DNA of 64,000 nt from Clostridium aestuarii. Lineage in GTDB: Bacteria; Bacillota; Clostridia; Clostridiales; Clostridiaceae. The stretch covers positions 7,500 to 71,499 of the forward strand of contig NZ_JAPQER010000001.1 of the NCBI RefSeq assembly GCF_026735135.1, read 5' to 3'. Shown one piece after another: positions 17,381 to 27,966 of this stretch. Numbering within the stretch: the stretch's first letter is position 1; every line of letters starts with the position of its first letter. The notes beneath the pieces are model-generated. The model ran no database searches, was not told the DNA's origin, and saw only the letters and a list, made by a program, of their open reading frames with translations. The position numbers were made by a program, and so were the translations under genes.

Positions 17381-19117
17381 ATGTTATTGAATGACAGGAA
17401 TTTTTATACACTAAAGCAATCTGACGGAACTATATGGCAGTTTTCATATAAAAAGAGTTTTGGAATTATTTACAAGACTTTAGAAAACACAAAATGGTCA
17501 AACTATAATATTTTAGTAAATGAATGCAGTAATAATTTTTCAGTAGTACTAATACATGATGATAAAATTTGTGTTTTATACCAAGATTCTAGTGGTAACA
17601 TAAATTTAAATGTATATAATGGTACAACTTGGACTAAGCATGAAATTCTTAAAAAGAAAACTAGTGTGGTAAATGATGTTTATCTTAAAACCATTTACAA
17701 CAACGATAAACTTCATATATTTTATGGCATACTAAATACTAAAAATAATATAAGAACATTATTCCATCAAACTATTGATGATGATTTGAATTTATCAACA
17801 CCTAATATAATAGATACAACTAATGTACGCCATATCAATCAATTTACAATTTGCTGTTCAGATAACAACGATCTATATATTCTATATCAAAAACTTATAA
17901 ATAAATATGAACTAGGCTATAAAATATTTAACTTCAAAAATAATACATGGTCTAAATTCTATACTGTTGATAAAAATGTATCTCCATATATAGACTTTTC
18001 ATTAACTAGCCTACAAAACACCTTACATACACTGTATATAAAAAGCAATGGTATAAGTAATATTTTAGTTGATGCTTCTGGATATTTATCAGATTTAAAA
18101 TATACTAAAATACATGAATCTAATAATATAACTTCATGTTCCTTAACCCTATTAAATAATATTATATGGTGTTCTTGGATTTGTGGAAACTGGATTTATA
18201 GTTGTTTTTCAAATAATAACGGACTTACTTTTAATACTCCACCTCATCGTGAAATAATTAATACATCACCAATAATTTTCAAAAGTCTATATAATGAATT
18301 TTCATCTACCCATAATTGTATAAATAACGAAATATATATGCAAAACACAACTACCTTTAAAATATTACCTAATGTACTTAATACCTTAACCTCTAATGTT
18401 AAGAATACAGAACTTCAAAGTGATATCCCTGACAATTATTCAGTATACATGGAAAAATATATGTTAAACCTTAAGCAAAGACTTTCTTTTTACCAAAAAA
18501 AATTATCGCAAAAAGACCAATTAATCAATCATCTTAACTCTATACTTTCCCAGGAAAAATCTAAACATTTATGTTCACAAAATATGCTTAAATCTCTTAA
18601 CCAAAAATATACTGAATTTGAAAAAGAAAAAAAATCATTAACCGAAAATTTAAATTATTTGAAAAAGGATTTAGACGTAAAACAAAACAAAATTGATGAT
18701 TTAGAAAATATAACTATAAAAAAAGAAAAAGAATTCATATCACTCTCTAATGAAATCAATACTTTAAAAAATCTCGCTACAGAAAAAGATAATAAAATAT
18801 CTACTTTAAAAAAAGAAATTTCTAAATATGAAGATGTAACACCTGAATATAAAAATAAAATTTCTAACTATGAAGATAAAATAAATGAAACTGAAAACTT
18901 AATTTCTGAATATAAATCAAAAATAAATAAAAAAGAAACTACAGTTTCTGAATATGAAAATAAAATAAATGAATATGAAAATATGATTGATGAATATAAA
19001 AATAAAATAAATGAATATCAAAATACACTTTCCCAATATAAAGATAAAGTTTCATCACTTACTGAAGAAATAGCTTCTTTGCAAAATGCCTCTATATTAA
19101 AAAAAATATTTTTTTAA
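17381..19117 (+). CDS. Beta-propeller-like protein with long C-terminal coiled coil
   Basis: A 578-residue protein. Residues about 1-325 contain at least five loose repeats that mix ILYQ/FSY strands, NG or DG turns and W-S/T endings (for example SGNINLNVYNGTTWTKHEI and FNFKNNTWSKFYTVDKNV), as in sialidase or lectin-like propellers. Residues about 350-570 are a charged coiled coil, with near-exact heptads NKINEYE, NMIDEYK, NKINEYQ near 520-545. The chain ends SILKKIFF. No signal peptide or anchor is seen. AAAGGAG precedes the ATG. It is the only plus-strand gene in this stretch and ends in a shared terminator. Function unknown; a structural or surface role is an inference. Confidence 0.8.
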   Translation: MLLNDRNFYTLKQSDGTIWQFSYKKSFGIIYKTLENTKWSNYNILVNECSNNFSVVLIHDDKICVLYQDSSGNINLNVYNGTTWTKHEILKKKTSVVNDVYLKTIYNNDKLHIFYGILNTKNNIRTLFHQTIDDDLNLSTPNIIDTTNVRHINQFTICCSDNNDLYILYQKLINKYELGYKIFNFKNNTWSKFYTVDKNVSPYIDFSLTSLQNTLHTLYIKSNGISNILVDASGYLSDLKYTKIHESNNITSCSLTLLNNIIWCSWICGNWIYSCFSNNNGLTFNTPPHREIINTSPIIFKSLYNEFSSTHNCINNEIYMQNTTTFKILPNVLNTLTSNVKNTELQSDIPDNYSVYMEKYMLNLKQRLSFYQKKLSQKDQLINHLNSILSQEKSKHLCSQNMLKSLNQKYTEFEKEKKSLTENLNYLKKDLDVKQNKIDDLENITIKKEKEFISLSNEINTLKNLATEKDNKISTLKKEISKYEDVTPEYKNKISNYEDKINETENLISEYKSKINKKETTVSEYENKINEYENMIDEYKNKINEYQNTLSQYKDKVSSLTEEIASLQNASILKKIFF

Positions 19118-19152
19118 AAGCAGTATGCAGGATTATCCTACATACTGCTTTT
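19116..19152. terminator. Bidirectional terminator between convergent genes
   Basis: AAAAGCAGTATG (19116-19127) pairs perfectly with CATACTGCTTTT (19141-19152). A and T runs on both sides let it serve the propeller/coiled-coil gene and the convergent aminotransferase V gene. Confidence 0.88.
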
Positions 19153-20288
19153 CACTTAGTGCTTATTTTTTTAATTATTTCAATTGTCTTTTCTATTTCC
19201 TTTAAAGTATTAAAATATCCTGGACTTATTCTAACTGTACCCTTATAATTAGTTCCAATTATTCCGTGAATCAATGGTGCACAGTGATATCCTGTTCTTA
19301 CTGCAACTCCTTCTTCATTTAATAAATATCCAACTTCTGAACTATCAATCCCATCTATATTAAAAGATACTACAGCAGCTCTATTATCATAATTAGAGCC
19401 TCCATATATTTTAATTCTTGAAATTTCACTTAGCTCTTGTACTAAATATTTAGTAATCATATTCTCATGTTTTCTTATTTTGTCTATCCCTACTTTTTTA
19501 ATAAATTTTACGCCTTCACAAAGCCCTGCTATACCAGGAGTATTTCTTGTTCCACTTTCGAATCTATCTGGCAAAAATTTCGGTTGTTTCATTAAATTAG
19601 ATTGACTTCCTGTTCCACCTTCAGTATAGGGATACATATTAACTTTTTCATTTATATATATACATCCTGTACCCTGAGGTCCAAACAACCCTTTATGTCC
19701 TGGAAATGCTAAAATATCTATATTATCTTTTACTACATCTATAGGAACAACCCCTGCACTTTGAGAAGCATCAACCATAAATATTATTCCTTTTTCTTTA
19801 GCTATCTTACCTATTTCATTTATATTTTGAATAGTTCCCAAAACATTAGAAGCATGATTTATTACTATTGCTTTTGTATTTTTTTTAATTTCTTTTTTTA
19901 AAGCTTCAATATTCACATATCCTCTAGTATTAACTCCTATTAGACTAACTTCTGTTCTTTTTTTATTTAAACTATTTATCGGTCTTAATACTGAATTATG
20001 TTCAATCATTGTACTTATTACATGATCTCCAGCTTTTAATATGCCTTTTATCCCTATATTAAGTCCATCTGTAGCATTACTAGTAAAAACTATATTAAGC
20101 GGGTTTTTAATATTAAATATCGTACTTATTTCTTGTCTGGCTTCCATAATTTTAGATTCTGCTTTAATAGCCATATCATGAGAACTTCTTCCTGGATTAG
20201 CAGCATAGTTTCTCATACACTCTAACACTTCATCATAAACCTGCTGAGGTTTTGGAAAAGTAGTTGCAGCATTATCAAGATATATCAT
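19152..20288 (-). CDS. Cysteine desulfurase-like aminotransferase class V
   Basis: A 378-residue PLP enzyme of the NifS/SufS group, closest by pattern to the stand-alone subgroup (TIGR01977) often linked to selenium metabolism. Seen: YLDNAATTFPKP at the N-terminus, SNATDGLN, MIEHNSVLRP, DASQSAGV, the PLP lysine in FPGHKGLFGPQG, GTGSQSN, FESGTRNTPG, and a catalytic cysteine in RTGYHCAPL. It would release sulfur (or selenium) from cysteine or selenocysteine onto an acceptor. No IscU, SufU or SelD lies beside it. AGGAGGG precedes the ATG. Confidence 0.85.
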   Translation of the reverse strand: MIYLDNAATTFPKPQQVYDEVLECMRNYAANPGRSSHDMAIKAESKIMEARQEISTIFNIKNPLNIVFTSNATDGLNIGIKGILKAGDHVISTMIEHNSVLRPINSLNKKRTEVSLIGVNTRGYVNIEALKKEIKKNTKAIVINHASNVLGTIQNINEIGKIAKEKGIIFMVDASQSAGVVPIDVVKDNIDILAFPGHKGLFGPQGTGCIYINEKVNMYPYTEGGTGSQSNLMKQPKFLPDRFESGTRNTPGIAGLCEGVKFIKKVGIDKIRKHENMITKYLVQELSEISRIKIYGGSNYDNRAAVVSFNIDGIDSSEVGYLLNEEGVAVRTGYHCAPLIHGIIGTNYKGTVRISPGYFNTLKEIEKTIEIIKKISTK

Positions 20289-20401
20289 TATACCCTCCTG
20301 AATTTAGTATTTATTTCTCTTCTACTACTATAATATTAAAATAAATAGATAAAATTTCACTTTTTGCTACACTTAATAATTAAAATATAAATTTATACAT
20401 A

Positions 20402-20440
20402 AAAATAAGCCTCCTGTGCACTACCACACGGAGACTTATT
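20402..20440 (-). terminator. Terminator after zapA
   Basis: An imperfect stem (AATAAG, CTCC, GTG paired with CAC, GGAG, CTTATT) around a short loop, followed by T-rich sequence on the minus strand. Confidence 0.65.
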
Positions 20441-20453
20441 TATTTGCTTATTT

Positions 20454-21050
20454 TTAAGGATTTACATTTAATAATGGATTTTCTTTCTTTTTAATTTTCA
20501 CCAAATCAATTTGATTTTCAATTAATCTATTTTGTAAATCCATTACCTTATATTTAGAAGACTGAACTTGAAATTTTAATTCTTTGTTTTGTGATTTCAA
20601 ATCATTTCTTTCCTTTAAATACTTTTTAGCATTTTCCTTTAATATTTCTAATTCTTCATTTAGGCTTTTATTTCCATCTTCAATTTGCTTTACATATTCA
20701 CCATTTCTAGTCATTTCTAAATTGCTTTGAAGTTCACCATTATATTCTTCTAAATTTTTTATATGCTTTTTTAAATCCTCAACCTGTGTTTGTAAAATAA
20801 TTTGATTCTTTTTAGCTTCATCTACTTGCTTATGCAAGCTTTCTTTATCAAATTCACATTTTAACAACTCATCAACAACATTTACAGCAGCTAAAACAGA
20901 GGCATCAGATATACTTAATCGATTATTCTTCTTTAATATATCTGAAATTTTTTTATCTACATATCCTGCTACTTTATGTAAATATTCTTCTCTTTCTTCG
21001 CCTTTTAAATTATACTCAGAACCATTTATCCTAACAGTTACCCTATTCAT
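20454..21050 (-). CDS. zapA: Cell division protein ZapA
   Basis: FtsZ-ring associated protein that cross-links FtsZ filaments. Residues 1-90 fit the ZapA domain: VTVRINGSEYNLKG, LHKVAGYVDKKISDIL, LSISDASVLAAVNVVDEL. The remaining about 100 residues are a charged coiled coil, making it 198 residues, longer than the usual 85-140; such extended forms are common in clostridia. ATG with GAGGGTG upstream. It lies just downstream of pheT, the usual place in Firmicutes. Confidence 0.9.
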   Translation of the reverse strand: MNRVTVRINGSEYNLKGEEREEYLHKVAGYVDKKISDILKKNNRLSISDASVLAAVNVVDELLKCEFDKESLHKQVDEAKKNQIILQTQVEDLKKHIKNLEEYNGELQSNLEMTRNGEYVKQIEDGNKSLNEELEILKENAKKYLKERNDLKSQNKELKFQVQSSKYKVMDLQNRLIENQIDLVKIKKKENPLLNVNP

Positions 21051-21128
21051 ATGAACACCCTCTTAGATAAATTCAAGAATTTTCTTTATTTATATAATAA
21101 CATATTTTCTTATCATATGAAATATTAA

Positions 21129-23507
21129 TTATCTAAGCTCTGCTCCTAATTTATATTCTAAGGCTCTTACAATTTTATCATGAACTTTGTTTACTTCTTT
21201 ATCTGTTAAAGTTTTATTTTCTCCTCTATATATTAATGAATAAGCAATACTCTTTTTACCTTCTGGAATTTGCTTTCCTTGGTATACGTCAAATAATTTT
21301 ACACTTTCAAGAATTTTTCCACCCTGTTTATATATAGTGTCTTCTATTTCTTGAACTAATACACTTTCATCAATTAAAACGGCAATGTCTCTAGTAACCG
21401 CTGGAAATTTAGGAAGTGCGATATATTTTTTTTCTATATTTGCACACTTAAACAACAAATCAAGATTAAGTTCTGCTACATAACATCTTTCTTCTATTCC
21501 ATAATTATCTGCTACATCTGGATGAATTTCTCCAACTATACCAACAAATTCTTTTTTGATATAAAGTACTGCTGTTTTTCCTGGATGAAAGCTAGAATTT
21601 TGATTTTCTCTTTCAAATTTAACCTTATCTACACCTAGCGTATCGATTATATTTTCAACTACACCTTTTAAATTTAAATAATCAACTCCACCATACATTC
21701 CAATTGTAACTATATTTCTTTCTTGTGGAAGTTCTTTTCCATCTTCATTAGGTATATATATTTTTCCTATTTCAAATAATCTAACTATTTCATTATTTCT
21801 TGAGTAGTTTCTAGCTAATGCTTCCATCATTGATGGAATTGAAGTAGTTCTCATTATACTATAATCTTCACCTAATGGATTTTTAATTTTAACAACTTTT
21901 CTAACTGGACTATCTTCTGGTATTAAAACTTTGTCAAACACTTTAGGACTAACAAATGAATATGCTATTGCTTGATTAAGTCCACTTCCTATCAATGTAT
22001 CTATCACTTTAGTTTCAAGTTTTTGCTTTTCACTTTTTCCTACTCTTATTGTCTGAGATGTAGGAATTGTTGATGGAATATTATTATATCCATAAATTCT
22101 AGCAATTTCTTCAGCAACATCTTCCTTTATATTCATATCACATCTAAATGTAGGCACATTTAGAACTAACATATCATCTTCTATTGTTGTAGTAAGCTCT
22201 AGTCTATCAAGATACATTTTCATATCTTCTTTTGAAATATCTGTTCCTAAGAATTTATTTATCCAATTTGAACTAACCTTTAATGTATGCGTTTCTAATT
22301 TTTCTGGATAAATATCTATAGTTCCTTCCATAATTTCTCCTGCACCTAATTCTTCTATTAAGTGACAAGCTCTATTCATAGCAATTTCAACCATGTTAGG
22401 ATCTAAATCTTTTTCAAATTTACTTGAAGCATCTGTTCTCAATCCTAGCTTTTTAGAAGAAATTCTTATATTTGTTCCATCAAAATTGGCACATTCAAAA
22501 ACTATTTCAGTAGTATCTTCTTTAACTTCTGAATTTAATCCACCCATTATACCTGCAAGAGCAATTGTCCTATCTTGATCTTTAATATTAAGAATTTCTG
22601 AATCTAATATTCTTTCTTCTTCATCTAAAGTACTAAATTTTTCTCCGTCTTTTGCTCTTTCTATTACTATTTCATTTGAAGTTATTTGTCTTCTATCAAA
22701 AGCATGCATTGGTTGCCCAAGCTCTATCATAACAAAATTTGTTATATCAACAATGTTATTTATAGATCTAACTCCTGCCTCAAGTAATCTTTCCTGCATC
22801 CATTGAGGTGATGGTTGTATTTTAACATTCTTAACACCTCTAGCCATATATCTTCTACACAGCTTATCTTTTATTTCAACTTTTAAATTATCTTCTATAT
22901 TTTCACTACAAGCCGTTTTATATCCTATATTAGGCATTTTATATTCTGTTCCTAATGTAGCAGCAGTTTCTCTAGCAATTCCAACTATACTTAAACAATC
23001 AGGCCTATTTGATGTTATTTCAAACTCTATAGTTGCTTTTTCTAAATCAATAACTTTTTTTATATCTACACCTATAGGTGTGTCTTGTGGAAGAATCATT
23101 AGTCCCTCTACAGGTTCATCCCCTGCTATACCTAATTCTTCTTCTGAGCAAAACATTCCATTTGAAACTACGCCTCTTAATTTTCCTTTTTTGATTTTAG
23201 TTCCATCAGCTAGAGTTGAACCATGAAGTGCAGTTGGAACTATATCTTTTTCTTTCATATTATCTGCTGCTGTTACTATTTGTATTGGTTCTTCTGCTTT
23301 AATATCAACTTTACATATTGATAATCTTTCCGCTTCTGGATGCTTTTCAATTTCAAGAATTTTTCCTGTTACAACTTTATCTATTATATCCCCAGTTATA
23401 ATAACTTCTTCTACTTTTGAACCCGAAAGAGTTAGTGCATCTCCAAGTTCTTCTGGTGTAATTTTTATATCAACATAATCTTTAAGCCAATTCAATGGTA
23501 CTATCAT
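21129..23507 (-). CDS. pheT: Phenylalanyl-tRNA synthetase beta chain
   Basis: Large subunit of the alpha2-beta2 PheRS. It is 792 residues with the complete domain order: N-terminal EMAP/tRNA-binding domain (about 40-150, [20 protein letters not shown]), B3/B4 editing region ([17 protein letters not shown]), B5 (about 405-475), catalytic-like core, and the C-terminal anticodon-binding FDX domain ([14 protein letters not shown]). AGGAGG precedes the ATG. It follows pheS by 65 bases under the same T-box leader. Confidence 0.98.
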   Translation of the reverse strand: MIVPLNWLKDYVDIKITPEELGDALTLSGSKVEEVIITGDIIDKVVTGKILEIEKHPEAERLSICKVDIKAEEPIQIVTAADNMKEKDIVPTALHGSTLADGTKIKKGKLRGVVSNGMFCSEEELGIAGDEPVEGLMILPQDTPIGVDIKKVIDLEKATIEFEITSNRPDCLSIVGIARETAATLGTEYKMPNIGYKTACSENIEDNLKVEIKDKLCRRYMARGVKNVKIQPSPQWMQERLLEAGVRSINNIVDITNFVMIELGQPMHAFDRRQITSNEIVIERAKDGEKFSTLDEEERILDSEILNIKDQDRTIALAGIMGGLNSEVKEDTTEIVFECANFDGTNIRISSKKLGLRTDASSKFEKDLDPNMVEIAMNRACHLIEELGAGEIMEGTIDIYPEKLETHTLKVSSNWINKFLGTDISKEDMKMYLDRLELTTTIEDDMLVLNVPTFRCDMNIKEDVAEEIARIYGYNNIPSTIPTSQTIRVGKSEKQKLETKVIDTLIGSGLNQAIAYSFVSPKVFDKVLIPEDSPVRKVVKIKNPLGEDYSIMRTTSIPSMMEALARNYSRNNEIVRLFEIGKIYIPNEDGKELPQERNIVTIGMYGGVDYLNLKGVVENIIDTLGVDKVKFERENQNSSFHPGKTAVLYIKKEFVGIVGEIHPDVADNYGIEERCYVAELNLDLLFKCANIEKKYIALPKFPAVTRDIAVLIDESVLVQEIEDTIYKQGGKILESVKLFDVYQGKQIPEGKKSIAYSLIYRGENKTLTDKEVNKVHDKIVRALEYKLGAELR

Positions 23508-23572
23508 TGTTTTTACCTCCTAGAATAATAATTTACTTAATAAAAAGTTCCTATAATCTTTAAGCTTCATTA

Positions 23573-24592
23573 TTAAAATTGATTTAAGAATCTCATATCA
23601 CTTTCATATAACAATCTGATATCATCTATTCCGTATTTTTGCATAACCATTCTGTCCAATCCAAATCCAAATGCAAAGCCACTATATACTTCTGGATCAA
23701 TTCCACAATTTCTTAAAACCTGTGGATGAACCATACCACAACCTAGAATTTCAATCCAACCTTCATTTTTACATACCTTACATCCTTTTCCGCCACATAC
23801 AAAGCAAGTAGCATCCATTTCAGCTGATGGTTCTGTGAATGGGAAATGATGAGGTCTAAACTTAGTTTTCATCTCACTTCCAAACATTTTTTTAGTAAAT
23901 GCTTCTAAAGTTCCTTTTAAATCTGCAAACGTAATACCCTTATCTATAACTAACCCTTCCACTTGGTAAAATATTGGTGAATGCGTAGCATCAACTGCAT
24001 CTGAACGATAAACTTTTCCAGGTGCTATCATTTTTATTGGAGGTTTTTGGTTTTCCATAGTTCTTATTTGTATTGGTGAAGTTTGTGTTCTTAAAACTAC
24101 ATCTTCATTTATGTAAAATGTATCCTGTTCACCTCTTGCTGGGTGATTTTTAGGAATATTTAATGCTTCAAAGTTGTAATAATCTTTTTCTACTTCTGGA
24201 CCTTCTTCTATTGAAAATCCCATTGCAACAAAAATATCAGTTATACTTTGTAGCGTTAACTCTAATGGATTTTTCTTTCCTATAGTTTGTTTTGTTCCTG
24301 GCATTGAAATATCTATTACTTCACTTTTTAACTTTATTTCCTTTTCTTTCGACTTTATCTCATCTGCAGCTTCATTAATAGAAGTTTCTAAACATTCTCT
24401 AACCTCATTAGCCATTTTACCTACAATAGGTCTCTCCTCTGATGAAAGTTTACCCATTCCTCTTAATATTTGAGTGAGTTCACCTTTTTTACCAAGGTAT
24501 TTAACTCTAATGTTTTCAAGTTCTTCTTTACTGGCAGCTTTTTTCAATTCTTCTAGAGCATTGCCTTTTATTAATTCTAATTTTTCTTTCAT
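23573..24592 (-). CDS. pheS: Phenylalanyl-tRNA synthetase alpha chain
   Basis: Catalytic subunit of PheRS, 339 residues, the typical length. An N-terminal coiled coil is followed by the class II core: [53 protein letters not shown] and the motif 3 region [12 protein letters not shown] small cysteine cluster ([12 protein letters not shown]) is seen, as in many Firmicutes. ATG 24590-24592 follows AAAGGAG. The frame runs further 5' into the T-box terminator, which is not coding. Confidence 0.98.
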   Translation of the reverse strand: MKEKLELIKGNALEELKKAASKEELENIRVKYLGKKGELTQILRGMGKLSSEERPIVGKMANEVRECLETSINEAADEIKSKEKEIKLKSEVIDISMPGTKQTIGKKNPLELTLQSITDIFVAMGFSIEEGPEVEKDYYNFEALNIPKNHPARGEQDTFYINEDVVLRTQTSPIQIRTMENQKPPIKMIAPGKVYRSDAVDATHSPIFYQVEGLVIDKGITFADLKGTLEAFTKKMFGSEMKTKFRPHHFPFTEPSAEMDATCFVCGGKGCKVCKNEGWIEILGCGMVHPQVLRNCGIDPEVYSGFAFGFGLDRMVMQKYGIDDIRLLYESDMRFLNQF

Positions 24593-24640
24593 TTTCTTGC
24601 TCCTTTCATTTATACTATTATCATTATTCTTAGATAACAT

Positions 24641-24916
24641 AAAAAAACTCCATCTCCTCATATAAAGGGACGAAGTTTATCCGCGTTACCACCCTAATTA
24701 GCCATAAAATTATAGCTCTCTTATAAAACTTTATCGGTTTCAACCGCTAACTGTTACTTTATTTCACAGCTAGAACTCAAGAGTGAACTTCAATATATCA
24801 TTCTTAAAAAAACTTTCAGTCTATGGTTTTTTCTCCCTAAAAAAACTCCTATATCTACTCTCTCCATCATCGTTTAAATATATTAATTTGTATATATTAA
24901 TAAATTAACAAACTTA
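24641..24916 (-). ncRNA. T-box leader of pheST, phenylalanine specifier
   Basis: On the minus strand the conserved T-box GGGTGGTAACGCGG occupies 24681-24694. It is followed by a terminator whose arms read AAACTTCGTCCC and GGAGATGGAGTTT, then T7 at 24641-24647. The specifier is read as TTC (complement of 24785-24787), in the frame TTGAA-G-TTC-AC that aligns with the Thr and Val leaders here. An AGTA stem I motif lies near 24846-24864. Uncharged tRNA-Phe should stabilise the antiterminator. Confidence 0.92.
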
Positions 24917-24922
24917 CATATT

Positions 24923-24951
24923 ATTATAACCACACTAAATAAAAATTTCAA
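24923..24951 (-). promoter_or_regulatory. Sigma-A promoter of pheST
   Basis: TTGAAA (24946-24951), 17 bases, TATAAT (24923-24928) on the minus strand. It is placed to start the T-box transcript near 24916 and abuts the stop codon of the upstream methyltransferase gene. Confidence 0.7.
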
Positions 24952-25743
24952 CTATTTTAGCCCAAATGTTCTTTGTCTGAGGGCTTCATACATCATAACA
25001 CTTGCTGACACTGCTGCATTTAGAGATTCAGCGCCACCTGGCATTGGAATCTTCACTTTCATATCAGCAAAATCATCTACTTCTTTACTTATACCATTTC
25101 CTTCATTTCCTACAGATATAATAACCTTTTTAGTAAGATCTACATCATAAAAGTTATTTTCTGCCTCCAATGAACTTACTATAAGTTTAAATCCTTTTTT
25201 CTTTAAGTCAGTAATAACATTTAAATTTTCATCCTGAATTATAGGTATTTTAAAAACAGACCCCATCGTAGAACGTAGAGTTTTATTATTATATATATCA
25301 ACGGTTCCCTTTGTTATTACAACGCCTATAGCTCCACTAGCATGAGCTGTTCTTATTATAGTTCCCATATTACCAGGGTCCTGAATTTTATCTACTAAAA
25401 CATAAAACCCATCTCTATCCTCAGTCTTTATAATTTTATTGTTTACTACTGCTAAAATTCCTTGGGGATTATTAGTATCACATAATTCCTTTAAAATGCT
25501 TTCTGGAATACAATAAACTTTTGTGTTTTCCTGTAAAAAATCCTGTATTTTAAAGTTATTATACCTATCCATTTGATTTTCACCTATGAATACATATGGT
25601 ACCTCGAAATCTGATTGTAATGCTTCAGTAACAAATCTAAATCCTTCTACAATAAATTCCCCTTTTTCATTTCTATATTTTTTCTTATGTAATTTTTTTA
25701 TATCCTTTACTAAAGAATTATCTCTACTTTCAATAATATTCAA
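24952..25743 (-). CDS. SpoU/TrmH family RNA 2'-O-methyltransferase
   Basis: A 263-residue SPOUT methyltransferase that uses SAM to methylate ribose in rRNA or tRNA. The N-terminal substrate-binding domain (HKKKYRNEKGEFIVEGFRFV) is followed by the knotted catalytic core: DKIQDPGNMGTIIRTAHASG, SVGNEGNGIS and IPMPGGAESLNAAVSASV. Similar to YsgA; target not predictable. TTG start at 25741-25743 with AAAGGA about 10 bases upstream. It is 13 bases after the Trk regulator gene and likely co-transcribed. Confidence 0.88.
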   Translation of the reverse strand: MNIIESRDNSLVKDIKKLHKKKYRNEKGEFIVEGFRFVTEALQSDFEVPYVFIGENQMDRYNNFKIQDFLQENTKVYCIPESILKELCDTNNPQGILAVVNNKIIKTEDRDGFYVLVDKIQDPGNMGTIIRTAHASGAIGVVITKGTVDIYNNKTLRSTMGSVFKIPIIQDENLNVITDLKKKGFKLIVSSLEAENNFYDVDLTKKVIISVGNEGNGISKEVDDFADMKVKIPMPGGAESLNAAVSASVMMYEALRQRTFGLK

Positions 25744-25756
25744 AACAGCTCATCCT

Positions 25757-26419
25757 TTATCTGTTAATTTCATTTTCAAGTTTATTTAATTCTTCAATTC
25801 CACCTATAGCTACAATAACATCTCCTGGCTGTATAGTATCGTCTGCTGAAGGTGAAATATTTACCTCATTATTTCTTTTTAATGCCATAACATTAATTCC
25901 ATATTTAGAACGCATATTTAGTTCTTTTAAAGTTCTTCCGTTCCAGTCTTCTGGACTAGCTATTTCAGCTATGCTGTAGTCTGAAGATAATTCAATATAA
26001 TCTAATATATTTGATGATACCAAATTATGAGCAACTCTAACTCCCATATCCCTTTCAGGAAAAATAACTCTATCTGCCCCTATTTTTTTTAAAACTTTTC
26101 CATGTAATTCATTATGAGCTTTTGCAATTATATATTTAACTCCTAAATCCTTTGCTAAAAGTGTTGCCATAATACTTGCCTGAACATCTGACCCAATAGT
26201 AACTACTGCAACATCAAAATTACTTACTCCAAGTGTTTTAAGGCTATTTTCATCTGTTGCATCTGCTTGAACTGCATGAGTTACACTATCAGCTACATTT
26301 TGAATTGTTTCTTCATCTGCATCAATAGCCAGCACATCATTTCCTAGGGAATAAAGTGTTTTTGCAATTGAACTTCCAAACCTACCAAGTCCTATTACTA
26401 CAAATTGCTTTTTCTTCAT
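25757..26419 (-). CDS. Potassium uptake regulator TrkA/KtrA family
   Basis: Cytosolic gating subunit of a Ktr/Trk potassium transporter. It is 220 residues with an N-terminal RCK domain (IGLGRFGSSIAKTL, acidic LAIDADEE binding the nucleotide ribose) and a C-terminal TrkA_C domain (about 140-220, ending GDVIVAIGGIEELN). ATG 26417-26419 follows AGAGGTG; a GTG three codons upstream overlaps that site. It starts 11 bases after the membrane subunit gene. Confidence 0.93.
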   Translation of the reverse strand: MKKKQFVVIGLGRFGSSIAKTLYSLGNDVLAIDADEETIQNVADSVTHAVQADATDENSLKTLGVSNFDVAVVTIGSDVQASIMATLLAKDLGVKYIIAKAHNELHGKVLKKIGADRVIFPERDMGVRVAHNLVSSNILDYIELSSDYSIAEIASPEDWNGRTLKELNMRSKYGINVMALKRNNEVNISPSADDTIQPGDVIVAIGGIEELNKLENEINR

Positions 26420-26430
26420 AGAAATCACCT

Positions 26431-27765
26431 CTAACCAACTAAAATTTTACCATCTGGATATTTTATTGCACTTCCATTTTTCTTATTTGATAACGCTAAA
26501 ATCAAAGTCAATGCTCCTACTCTTCCTATATACATAGTTATAGCAACTACTATTTTACCTATAGCACTTAGATTAGGTGTAAGCCCTAAAGTAAGTCCTA
26601 CCGTACCAAAAGCCGATGTTGCTTCATATAATATATATTCAAGTGAAGCTCCTACTTCTGTTATTGATAATATAATGGTTGTAGTTATAACCACTCCCAT
26701 TGATATTATGATAATAGCAAAAGCTCTATAAACTAAGTCCTTATTTATGGTTCTTTTAAACACTTCTGTATCTTCTCTTTTTCTTATTACTGAAATCACA
26801 GTCATTAAAACAAGTCCTATTGTAGCCGTCTTCACTCCTCCTGCAGTAGACCCCGGAGATCCTCCTATAAACATAAGTATCATAGTTAAAAACTTTCCTG
26901 CTGGTGTCATAGCAGAAGTTGATATAGAGTTAAATCCTGCTGTTCTAGGTGTAATTGCTGCAAACAATGATCCTAAAACCTTCCCTTTTATTGGTAAACT
27001 TTGTAATGTTTCAGGATTATTCATTTCAAATAAGAACATCAAAATCCATCCACCTAAAATTAAAAATATTGTCATTGATATTACAAGCTTAGAATGCAGA
27101 GAAAGCTTTTTTATTCCTTTATAATTGTAAATTTCTGACCATACAGTAAAACCTAATCCACCTAATATAACCAAAGCAGATATAGTAATCATAACAACTA
27201 CATTTTGAGAATAAGGCATAAGACTGCTCCCTGTAAGATCAAATCCAGCATTACAAAATGCAGAAATAGAATGAAATATACTAAAATATATACCTTTTAA
27301 TATTCCATATTCAGGAATAAACTTTGTAGATAAAAACAATGCTCCTATTCCTTCTACAGAAAATGTAAAAATCAAAATGTATTTAGCCAATTTAACAAGT
27401 CCTTGAAGTGAAAACGAGTTCATTGCCTCCTGAATTATAAGTCTCTCTTTAAGAGTTATTCTCTTGCCTAATAGTAGCGCAAACATTGTAGCAAAAGACA
27501 TAAATCCCAGTCCTCCAATTTGAATCAACATTATTATAATTGTCTTTCCAAAATAGCTCCAATATTCTGCAGTATTTAAAGTTATAAGTCCTGTAACACA
27601 TACTGCTGATGTAGATGTAAAAATACAATCTATAAACGGCGTTCTTATTCCACCTTCAGATGATATTGGAAGCATCAACAATAAAGCACCTATGAATATA
27701 ACTATTACAAAACCTAGCGCCACTATTTGAACAGGAGCTAGTTTTCTTTTACGCTTTTTTTTCAA
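26431..27765 (-). CDS. Potassium transporter TrkH/KtrB family
   Basis: Membrane subunit of a Ktr/Trk system, about 444 residues with eight or more hydrophobic spans. The four pore-loop filters are visible around TSAVCVTGL, CNAGFDL, GSPGSTAGG and GTVGLTLG, each with the expected Gly. Family members import K+ (with or without Na+). The basic N-terminus (LKKKRKRK) is cytosolic. TTG at 27763-27765 is preceded by GGGGTG with 6-base spacing; a GTG nine bases upstream overlaps this site. Confidence 0.92.
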   Translation of the reverse strand: MKKKRKRKLAPVQIVALGFVIVIFIGALLLMLPISSEGGIRTPFIDCIFTSTSAVCVTGLITLNTAEYWSYFGKTIIIMLIQIGGLGFMSFATMFALLLGKRITLKERLIIQEAMNSFSLQGLVKLAKYILIFTFSVEGIGALFLSTKFIPEYGILKGIYFSIFHSISAFCNAGFDLTGSSLMPYSQNVVVMITISALVILGGLGFTVWSEIYNYKGIKKLSLHSKLVISMTIFLILGGWILMFLFEMNNPETLQSLPIKGKVLGSLFAAITPRTAGFNSISTSAMTPAGKFLTMILMFIGGSPGSTAGGVKTATIGLVLMTVISVIRKREDTEVFKRTINKDLVYRAFAIIIISMGVVITTTIILSITEVGASLEYILYEATSAFGTVGLTLGLTPNLSAIGKIVVAITMYIGRVGALTLILALSNKKNGSAIKYPDGKILVG

Positions 27766-27929
27766 GTTTAACACCCCTAAATTTAAGCATTTATTAAAGA
27801 TATTATAACATTTAAAATATTTTTGTCAAAAATTCAAAACTAAAGGTTAAAAATTATAAAATTTAATATGATATCTTCCTATACTTAAGTTATCCATAGA
27901 TTCAAATTTTTATGATTTTCTTAGAATAA

Positions 27930-27962
27930 AAATAAAATGCAGCTTTTAAAGCCGCATTTTTA
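27930..27962 (-). terminator. Terminator of the infC-rpmI-rplT operon
   Basis: AAATGCaGCTTT (27935-27946) pairs with AAAGCcGCATTT (27948-27959), followed by TTTATTTTTATT on the minus strand. It sits just after the rplT stop. Confidence 0.85.
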
Positions 27963-27966
27963 TTTA

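Noticed and set aside
24593..24665. N-terminal extension of pheS and a plus-strand frame over the same bases
   Set aside because: This is the T-box terminator and leader; the ATG at 24592 has the ribosome site and gives the normal length.
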